This document shows, piece after piece, positions 1-5,231 of a stretch of 5,231 bases of DNA. Below the pieces are notes generated by a model that ran no database searches, was not told the origin of the DNA, and worked only from the letters and a program-made list of their open reading frames with translations. Each line of letters begins with the position of its first letter. Positions within the stretch are counted from its first letter, which is position 1. The translations under genes were made by a program, and so were the position numbers. Origin of the DNA: CADCVW01 sp035644935 (lineage in GTDB: Bacteria; Pseudomonadota; Alphaproteobacteria; Sphingomonadales; Sphingomonadaceae); the NCBI GenBank assembly GCA_035644935.1, contig DASQNO010000043.1:1-5231 (forward strand). The letters are read 5' to 3'.

Positions 1-3000
1 TTGAGCCGCGCCTCCGCCGTCGGCCATTCCCGCGTGATGACCAGCCGGTTGTCGGGCCTGAGTTTCGCCGTGCCCTTGAGCTTGGCGACGTAGGCGATGA
101 GGCCCGGCAGATCGGGGAAGCTGTCGTTGTGGAACGCCACCAAAGCGCCCTTCGGACCGACGTCGAGCTTGCCCACCATCGCGCGGCGGCAGTTGAGCTT
201 GGTCTCGATCACCGACAGGAGGTTGCGCGTTTCGTCCGGCAGCGGGCCGAAGCGGTCGATCAGTTCGGCCGCGAAGCTTTCGATGCCGCGCGTATCCTCC
301 AGCGCGTTCATGCGGCGGTAAAGGCCCATGCGAAGGTCGAGGTCCGGTACGTAGGTTTCGGGCAGCAGGATTGGCGCGTCGACGTTGATCTGCGGCGAGA
401 AGCTGCCGCTGGTATCCGCGATGCCGCCCGTGCGCGCCTCGGCGATCGCCTCCTCCAGCATCGACTGATAGAGTTCGAAGCCGACTTCCTTGATGTGCCC
501 CGACTGTTCGTCGCCCAACAGATTGCCCGCGCCGCGAATGTCGAGGTCGTGGCTCGCGAGCTGGAAACCGGCGCCTAGGCTGTCGAGATTAACGAGGACC
601 TTCAGGCGCTTGTCCGCGGTCTCGGTTGTCGCGCGGTTCGCCGGCGTCGTCATGTACGCATAGGCGCGGGTCTTGGCGCGCCCGACGCGGCCGCGGATCT
701 GATAAAGTTGGGCGAGCCCGAAACTGTCCGCGCGATGAACGATCAGCGTGTTGGCCGAAGGGATGTCCAGACCGCTCTCGACGATCGTGGTGGACAGCAG
801 CACGTCGTAGCGCCGGTCGTAAAAGGCGCTCATGCGCTCCTCGACCTCGGTCGGCGACATCTGGCCGTGCGCGGTGACCAATGTCACCTCCGGCACCTCC
901 TCCCGCACGAAGCGCTCGAGATCGGGGATGTCCGCGATCTTCGGCGTTACAAAGAAGCTCTGACCCCCGCGATAATGTTCGCGGAGCAGCGCCTCCCGAA
1001 TGACGACCGGGTCCCACGGCATGACGTAGGTACGCACCGCCAGGCGATCGACCGGCGGGGTCTGGATCACCGACAGTTCGCGCAGACCGCTCATCGCCAT
1101 CTGCAGCGTCCGCGGGATCGGCGTCGCGGTCAGCGTCAGGACGTGGACGTCGGCCTTCATCGCCTTAAGCCGTTCCTTGTGTGTAACGCCAAAGCGCTGC
1201 TCTTCGTCGACGATCACGAGGCCCAAATTCTTGATCTCTACCGTCTTGGCGAGCAGCGCGTGCGTGCCGATGATGATGTCGAGATCGCCGCTGGCGAGCG
1301 CTTCCTTTGTGGCCTTGGCCTCGGCCGCGGTGACGAGGCGCGACAGTCGCCCGACCTTGATCGGGAAGCCTGCGAATCGCTCCGTGAAGTTCGTGAAGTG
1401 CTGCCGCGCCAGCAGCGTCGTAGGACAGACGAGAGCCACCTGCACGCCCGACATCGCGGCGACGAACGCGGCGCGGAGCGCGACCTCCGTCTTGCCGAAG
1501 CCGACATCGCCGCAGACCAGGCGGTCCATCGGGCGCCCCGCGCCGAGGTCTTCGATGACGTCGGCAATCGCGCGTTCTTGGTCCTCGGTTTCCGCATAGG
1601 GGAAGCGATCGACGAACGCGGGGTAGCCGCTGGCGTCGGGCTCGGCGACAACGCCCGGGCGCATTGCGCGCTTGGCGGCGGTTGCGATGAGGTCGCCCGC
1701 GATCTCGCGAATGCGCTCCTTCATCTTGGACTTGCGCCGCTGCCACGCCTCGCCGCCGAGCTTGTCGAGCGTGACGTTCTCGCTTTCCGAGCCGTAGCGG
1801 GAGAGCACCTCCAGGTTCTCGACGGGCACGTAAAGCTTGTCGCCCCCCGCATATTGCAGCGCCACGCAGTCGTGCGGCGACTTGCCGACAGGGATCTGCG
1901 TCAGGCCCTCAAACTTGCCGATGCCGTGGTCGGCGTGGACAACGAGGTCGCCAGGGGACAGCGTGGCGAGTTCGGACAGGAAGGCGTCCGCCGACTTCTT
2001 GCGCTTGGCCCGGCGAACGAGCCGGTCGCCAAGCATGTCCTGTTCGGTGATCACCGCGACGTCCGCAGTCGTGAAGCCGTGTTCCAGCGGCAGCACAGCG
2101 AGCGCCGTCCTTGCGCCCAAGGCTCTTTGCCACGTGTCGGCGTCGGCGAGGCCTGTAAGGCCGTGGTCCGCGAGCAGCCCGCTCATCCGCTCCCGGCTGC
2201 CTGCCGAATAGCTGGCGATCACGACCGACTTTCCTTCGCGCCCGAGCTTGCGGACGTGCGCGGCGACGGCCTCGTAGATGTTCTCGTTCTGCGCGCGCTC
2301 GGCGCCGAAATCGCGCGGCGGATCGCCGCCGAGGTCGATGACGCGCGCGCTTTCCGGTTCGTGAAAGGCGGTGGTGAGATGGATGCGCTTGTCGGCGACG
2401 AACCCGTCCCACTCCGCGCGCGGCAGGTACAGCGCCTCGGGCGGCAGCGGCCGATAGCTTCCCGCGTCGGTCGACTGCGCGCGTTCGCGGTTCTGGTAAT
2501 AGTCCGCGATGGCCTCGAACCGCGCATCCGCCGCGCCGTTCGTGCCGCCTTCGCGCACGACGATGTCGGCGTCGTCCAGATGATCGAACAGGGTCGCCAT
2601 CCGCTCCTCGAACAGCGGCAGCCAATGCTCCATGCCGGCAAGGCGGCGACCGTCCGATACCGCCTGGTACAGCGGGTCGCTGGTCGCCGTCGCGCCGAAA
2701 CGTTCGCGGTAGCGCGCGCGGAAACGCTTGACGCTGTCTTCGTCGAGCAGGGCTTCGGACGCGGGAAGCAGGGTGAAGCCTTCCACCCGGCCGACGGTGC
2801 GCTGGTCGGCGGCGTCGAATTGCCGAACCGATTCGATCTCGTCGCCGAAGAAATCGAGGCGCAGCGCCAACGGCTCGCCGGCCGGCCACAGGTCGACCAG
2901 CCCGCCGCGTACCGCATACTCGCCCGCGTCGGCGACGGTGTCGGTGCGCTGGTAGCCGTTCGCCTGCAGCATGTGTCCGAGCTTGTCGCGGTCGATGCGC

Positions 3001-3404
3001 TCGCCGGGCGCGAGGCGCGTGACGAACTGCCGGATGCGGAACGGCGTCAGCGTGCGCTGCGTGATCGCGTTGATCGTGGTGACGAGCAGTTGCGGCCCGT
3101 CGGCGGGGCGCTGCAGCGCGTGCAGCGTCGCCAGCCGTTCGGACGAGGAACGCAACGATGGCGAGCCGCGATCGTAGGGCAGCGTGTCCCAGGCCGGCCA
3201 CATCAGCACCTGAAGCTCGGGCGCAAAATACCTCGCCGTGTCGGCCAGCGAGCGCATCGCCGCCTCGTCCGACATCACGAACACGCCGCGACCCTTGGCC
3301 GCACGCGCCAGGTCGGCGGCCAGCCAGGGAAGATAACCCTGCGGGACGCCGGACAGAGTCAGCGGGGCTTCGGCCTCCAGAAGCGTCTTAAGCTTATCGG
3401 TCAC
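1..3404 (-). CDS. mfd: Transcription-repair coupling factor Mfd (partial, C-terminus cut by window edge)
   Basis: Mfd is a cytoplasmic ATP-driven DNA translocase. It binds RNA polymerase stalled at lesions, pushes it off and recruits UvrA for nucleotide excision repair. The frame is open from a GTG at 3404-3402 to the left edge, 1134 codons; full-length family members have about 1150-1170, so only a few dozen residues are missing. Visible in order: a UvrB-like N-terminal module (about 1-340) with RGGLVDLWP at 166-174 and R182, matching the E. coli UvrA-contact arginines R165 and R181; an RNA polymerase-interacting CarD-like domain starting LSPGDLVVHADHGIG at 482; a helicase core with Q609, Walker A GDVGFGKT (K638), a DEEQ box (733-736), TATPIPRTLQMA (759 onward) and RGRVGR (904-909); and a C-terminal TRCF domain from about 1006. 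The Walker B box reads DEEQ rather than the E. coli DEEH; I believe this is a common variant in the class. The GTG overlaps the sdhE stop, so translation is probably coupled. Identification is secure. Confidence 0.98.
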   Translation of the reverse strand, partial: MTDKLKTLLEAEAPLTLSGVPQGYLPWLAADLARAAKGRGVFVMSDEAAMRSLADTARYFAPELQVLMWPAWDTLPYDRGSPSLRSSSERLATLHALQRPADGPQLLVTTINAITQRTLTPFRIRQFVTRLAPGERIDRDKLGHMLQANGYQRTDTVADAGEYAVRGGLVDLWPAGEPLALRLDFFGDEIESVRQFDAADQRTVGRVEGFTLLPASEALLDEDSVKRFRARYRERFGATATSDPLYQAVSDGRRLAGMEHWLPLFEERMATLFDHLDDADIVVREGGTNGAADARFEAIADYYQNRERAQSTDAGSYRPLPPEALYLPRAEWDGFVADKRIHLTTAFHEPESARVIDLGGDPPRDFGAERAQNENIYEAVAAHVRKLGREGKSVVIASYSAGSRERMSGLLADHGLTGLADADTWQRALGARTALAVLPLEHGFTTADVAVITEQDMLGDRLVRRAKRKKSADAFLSELATLSPGDLVVHADHGIGKFEGLTQIPVGKSPHDCVALQYAGGDKLYVPVENLEVLSRYGSESENVTLDKLGGEAWQRRKSKMKERIREIAGDLIATAAKRAMRPGVVAEPDASGYPAFVDRFPYAETEDQERAIADVIEDLGAGRPMDRLVCGDVGFGKTEVALRAAFVAAMSGVQVALVCPTTLLARQHFTNFTERFAGFPIKVGRLSRLVTAAEAKATKEALASGDLDIIIGTHALLAKTVEIKNLGLVIVDEEQRFGVTHKERLKAMKADVHVLTLTATPIPRTLQMAMSGLRELSVIQTPPVDRLAVRTYVMPWDPVVIREALLREHYRGGQSFFVTPKIADIPDLERFVREEVPEVTLVTAHGQMSPTEVEERMSAFYDRRYDVLLSTTIVESGLDIPSANTLIVHRADSFGLAQLYQIRGRVGRAKTRAYAYMTTPANRATTETADKRLKVLVNLDSLGAGFQLASHDLDIRGAGNLLGDEQSGHIKEVGFELYQSMLEEAIAEARTGGIADTSGSFSPQINVDAPILLPETYVPDLDLRMGLYRRMNALEDTRGIESFAAELIDRFGPLPDETRNLLSVIETKLNCRRAMVGKLDVGPKGALVAFHNDSFPDLPGLIAYVAKLKGTAKLRPDNRLVITREWPTAEARL

Positions 3405-3667
3405 TTGCGCGCGCCCACCGCATCGAGCCGCCGCAGCGCGTCCATCATCCGACCGGCGTAACGATCGGGCACCGGCTGGGTACCGATCGCCCAGGCCATG
3501 ATGTCGGCGTCCTGCTCATCCATCAACGTCTCGAACCACGCGATTTCGGCCTCGTCCCACGTGTGGGCGTAAGTGTCGGCGAAACCGCCGATCATCAGGT
3601 CGGCCTCCATCGTGCCGCGGTGCCACGCGCGATAGCTGAGGCGCTTCAGTCTAGTTTCGCGGTTCAA
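3401..3667 (-). CDS. sdhE: Succinate dehydrogenase assembly factor SdhE (DUF339/YgfY family)
   Basis: A small soluble protein of 88 residues that promotes covalent attachment of FAD to the flavoprotein subunit SdhA of succinate dehydrogenase (complex II, TCA cycle). The diagnostic features are RLKRLSYRAWHRGTMEAD at residues 6-23, containing the family RGxxE motif (R17, G18, E21) needed for flavinylation, and the acidic DEQDADIMAWAIG stretch (50-62) typical of the family's last helices. Length fits the family (about 85-100). The start is TTG: the in-frame TGA at 3679-3677 rules out anything further upstream, a GAGGA Shine-Dalgarno lies six bases before the TTG, and the next ATG (codon 20) would delete the RG of the motif. 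The stop codon shares GTGA with the mfd start, so the two genes are very likely one transcript with sdhE first. No functional link between SdhE and Mfd is implied; the pairing is positional. Confidence 0.96.
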   Translation of the reverse strand: MNRETRLKRLSYRAWHRGTMEADLMIGGFADTYAHTWDEAEIAWFETLMDEQDADIMAWAIGTQPVPDRYAGRMMDALRRLDAVGARK

Positions 3668-3673
3668 GGATTT

Positions 3674-3678
3674 TCCTC
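3674..3678 (-). promoter_or_regulatory. Ribosome binding site of sdhE deciding the TTG start
   Basis: On the minus strand the bases read GAGGA followed by six bases and TTG (3667-3665). The stop codon TGA at 3679-3677, in the sdhE frame, overlaps this site, so no longer reading frame is possible. Good spacing to the TTG and the requirement to keep the RGxxE motif together fix the start despite its being a non-ATG codon. Confidence 0.75.
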
Positions 3679-3682
3679 AGGC

Positions 3683-3766
3683 GTTATCCCGGCGCGGGCC
3701 GGGATCTCAGCGGGTGAAACGTGCGGTGTCTGGACTCACTGAGATCCCGGCTTCCGCCGGGATGAC
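3683..3766. repeat. Inverted pair of REP-like palindromes in the divergent sdhE/recG intergenic region
   Basis: Two 28-base arms, 3683-3710 and 3739-3766, are inverted copies matching at 24 of 28 positions, separated by 28 bases. Each arm is itself a hairpin with an identical perfect 8-bp stem, ATCCCGGC pairing with GCCGGGAT: 3686-3693 with 3698-3705 (loop GCGG), and 3744-3751 with 3756-3763 (loop TTCC). Three of the four mismatches between arms fall in these loops, so the stems are conserved while the loops vary. The inner flanks CTCAG and CTGAG face each other. The pattern resembles REP/BIME elements, and the ATCCCGGC...GCCGGGAT unit is, from memory, abundant in sphingomonad genomes. The pair can fold as two short hairpins or one long imperfect stem. 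It lies between two divergent gene starts, so it is not a shared intrinsic terminator: neither gene ends here and no T-tract follows. Confidence 0.85.
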
Positions 3767-3769
3767 GGC

Positions 3770-3793
3770 GGAGGTGCGGATGCGGTAGGCACC
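3770..3793 (+). promoter_or_regulatory. Possible recG leader: strong Shine-Dalgarno, two-codon mini-ORF and small hairpin
   Basis: GGAGGT at 3770-3775 is the only good Shine-Dalgarno before recG, yet it is 26 bases from the recG ATG, too far for direct use. It is well spaced (five bases after GGAGG) from ATG CGG TAG at 3780-3788, a Met-Arg-stop mini-ORF in a different frame from recG, ending 13 bases before the recG start. GGTGC (3773-3777) could also pair with GCACC (3789-3793), hiding part of the Shine-Dalgarno. Reinitiation from the mini-ORF onto recG is conceivable. Chance is equally plausible in DNA this rich in G, and recG may simply have a weak or leaderless start. Confidence 0.3.
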
Positions 3794-3801
3794 ACCTAGC
3801 C

Positions 3802-5231
3802 ATGCGCCCCGCGATCCTCAACCCGCTGTTCACCGAAGTCGAGGCTCTGCGCGGTATCGGCGCGGCGCTGTCTCGGCCGCTGGCCAAGCTCGGCCTTGCG
3901 CGTGTCGTCGACATCCTGTTCCACCTGCCGGTCAACTGGATCGACCGCACGCCCGTGGACGTGCTCGACATGGCGCAGGCGGGGCAGGTGGTCAGCGTCA
4001 CGGTGACCCCCGTCGACTACCGCTTCGGCGGCGACCGCAAGCCGTTCCGCGTCATGGCAACCGATGCTCAAGGCAATTTCCTCTCGGTCACCTTCTTCCG
4101 CAATCCCGGGTTCGCGCGAAAGCAGCTGCCGCTCGGCGAACCGCGCCTCGTGTCCGGGCGCCTGGAGATGTACGGGCAGGAACTGCAAATGGTGCACCCC
4201 GACCACATCGTGCCGGCGGGGGAGGGCGGCGGCCTGCCGGAGCGCGAGCCCGTTTACGCCCTGTCCGAAGGGCTGACCAACAACCGCATGAACCAGCTTG
4301 CCGCCGAGGCGCTCGGCCGCGCGCCGGCCCTGCCCGAATGGATCGAACCGTCGGTGCTCGGTGCGCGGGGGTGGCCGGCGTGGAAGGAGGCCATTCAAGG
4401 CGGACACCACGACCCCCAGGGCCGCGGCGCGCGCGACCGGCTGGCCTATGACGAGATGTTCGCCAATCAGCTCGCGCTGATGCTGGTCCGCGCGTCGTCG
4501 CGGCGTCGCCGTGGCGTGCCGCTGGCCGGCGACGGGCGGCTGACGGGCAAGCTCGACCTGCCGTACCGCCCGACCGGCGCGCAGCAGCGCAGCATCGGCG
4601 AGATCCTGGGGGACATGCATCAGCCGCAGCCGATGCTCCGCCTGCTGCAGGGCGACGTCGGGTCGGGCAAGACGCTGGTGGCGGTGTGGGCGCTGCTCAC
4701 CGCCATCGAGTCGGGCGCGCAGGGTGCGCTGCTCGCCCCGACGGAGATACTGGCACGGCAGCATTACGACACGATATCGACGATGCTGCGCGGCTTGCCC
4801 GTGAACGTCGCGATGCTAACCGGCCGCGACAAGGGGCGCGCGCGGGAGGCGACGCTGATGGGGCTGGCGGACGGCTCGATCGACCTGCTGATCGGCACGC
4901 ACGCGATCTTCCAGGAAGCGGTCGGCTACAAGCGCCTTGGCCTGGCCGTCGTCGATGAGCAGCACCGTTTCGGCGTTGCGCAGCGCATGCTGCTCGCCGC
5001 CAAGGCGGACACGCCGCCGCATCTGCTCGTCATGACCGCGACGCCCATCCCGCGCACGCTGACGCTTACGCAATATGGCGAGATGGACGTCAGCCGCCTG
5101 GACGAGATGCCGCCGGGCCGCCAGCCGATCGAAACGCGCGTGCTGTCGGAGGAGCGCGTCGCGGAGGTGGTCGACGCGCTCGGCCGTCACATCGACGCGG
5201 GCGGGCAGGCCTATTGGGTGTGCCCGCTGGT
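3802..5231 (+). CDS. recG: ATP-dependent DNA helicase RecG (partial, C-terminus beyond window edge)
   Basis: RecG is a double-stranded DNA translocase that binds branched DNA, regresses stalled replication forks and moves Holliday junctions and R- and D-loops. The frame runs from ATG at 3802 to the right edge: 476 codons plus two bases, against a family length near 690. Visible in order: an N-terminal helical segment with VEALRGIGAALSRPLAKLGL (13-32) and the FHLP motif; the wedge (OB-fold) domain, about residues 50-150, which splits the fork; a linker with the conserved ARDRLAYDEMFANQLALML; then the first helicase lobe with Walker A GDVGSGKT (284-291, K290), APTEILARQH, the DEQH box (385-388), HRFGV after it, and TATPIPRTL (412-420). 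The second RecA lobe and the C-terminal hook are missing only because the window ends. The ATG start gives the short N-terminus usual for alphaproteobacterial RecG, although no close Shine-Dalgarno precedes it. It is transcribed away from sdhE-mfd. Confidence 0.98.
   Translation, partial: MRPAILNPLFTEVEALRGIGAALSRPLAKLGLARVVDILFHLPVNWIDRTPVDVLDMAQAGQVVSVTVTPVDYRFGGDRKPFRVMATDAQGNFLSVTFFRNPGFARKQLPLGEPRLVSGRLEMYGQELQMVHPDHIVPAGEGGGLPEREPVYALSEGLTNNRMNQLAAEALGRAPALPEWIEPSVLGARGWPAWKEAIQGGHHDPQGRGARDRLAYDEMFANQLALMLVRASSRRRRGVPLAGDGRLTGKLDLPYRPTGAQQRSIGEILGDMHQPQPMLRLLQGDVGSGKTLVAVWALLTAIESGAQGALLAPTEILARQHYDTISTMLRGLPVNVAMLTGRDKGRAREATLMGLADGSIDLLIGTHAIFQEAVGYKRLGLAVVDEQHRFGVAQRMLLAAKADTPPHLLVMTATPIPRTLTLTQYGEMDVSRLDEMPPGRQPIETRVLSEERVAEVVDALGRHIDAGGQAYWVCPL

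Larger units (their letters stand above)
3668..3801. promoter_or_regulatory. Divergent intergenic region; must hold or adjoin sdhE-mfd and recG promoters, none clearly visible
   Basis: These 134 bases separate the outward-facing starts of sdhE (left, minus strand) and recG (right, plus strand). Unless promoters lie inside the neighbouring genes, both must be here. Reading both strands I find no convincing -35/-10 pair of either the E. coli type or the alphaproteobacterial TTGAC / GCTANA type. The repeat pair occupies 84 of the bases, leaving 15 bases between it and the sdhE start, a 28-base central spacer (3711-3738), and 35 bases between it and the recG start. Promoter elements therefore probably overlap the repeat. 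That both promoters are here is inferred from layout, not seen. Confidence 0.5.

Noticed and set aside
1909..3201. Minus-strand open frame of 430 codons in another frame of mfd.
   Set aside because: Arg/Ala-rich low-information translation, fully contained in mfd; a frame shadow.
1..3404. Possible frameshift or broken mfd.
   Set aside because: Codon phase was checked at about ten points from the GTG start to the left edge (for example R166, L482, Q609, Walker A, DEEQ, TATP, RGRVGR, the TRCF domain and the last codons), and all fall in one frame. The missing end is only the window edge.
708..3461. Plus-strand open frame of 917 codons antisense to mfd.
   Set aside because: Its translation is rich in Arg, Ala, Val and Asp with no recognisable domain. 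It lies opposite mfd, whose own frame carries every expected Mfd motif. Long antisense frames are a normal by-product of GC-rich third positions.
3663..3690. TTCAAG with GTTATC downstream as a plus-strand promoter for recG.
   Set aside because: The spacing is only 14 bases and both boxes match consensus poorly, so I do not report it as a promoter.
3683..3766. Inverted repeat as a rho-independent terminator or a CRISPR repeat pair.
   Set aside because: Neither flanking gene ends here and there is no T-tract. There are only two units, and they are inverted rather than direct copies, so it is not a CRISPR array.
3796..4764. Minus-strand open frame of 322 codons antisense to recG.
   Set aside because: No domain recognised, and it would overlap both recG and its leader. 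The opposite frame is unmistakably RecG.

Overview
The window is ordinary, dense chromosomal DNA from a high-GC alphaproteobacterium. The SdhE and RecG sequences, and a REP-like repeat of the ATCCCGGC...GCCGGGAT type, point to a sphingomonad (Sphingomonas or a close relative). That assignment rests on recalled sequence resemblance, not on a search.

Layout: positions 1-3404, minus strand, carry almost all of mfd (transcription-repair coupling factor), cut at its 3' end by the window edge. Directly upstream of it, also on the minus strand, lies sdhE (positions 3401-3667), the small assembly factor that flavinylates succinate dehydrogenase. Its stop codon overlaps the mfd start by four bases. 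A 134-bp divergent intergenic region (3668-3801) follows, largely filled by a pair of inverted REP-like hairpins. From 3802 to the right edge, plus strand, lie the first 476 codons of recG, the fork-reversal DNA translocase; its C-terminal third is outside the window.

The three genes form a recG / sdhE-mfd arrangement that I recall as common in alphaproteobacteria. Mfd and RecG are related superfamily 2 double-stranded DNA translocases: Mfd clears stalled RNA polymerase and recruits UvrA, while RecG remodels stalled replication forks. SdhE is metabolic and functionally separate. All reading frames are intact to the edges, the catalytic motifs are in place, and no frameshift was found. I see no RNA genes, CRISPR arrays, insertion sequences or prophage genes.

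I do not find a previously undescribed system here. The parts worth a second look are all in or next to the divergent intergenic region: the repeat pair sitting where two promoters must be, a possible two-codon leader ORF before recG, and the TTG start and GTGA overlap of the sdhE-mfd operon.
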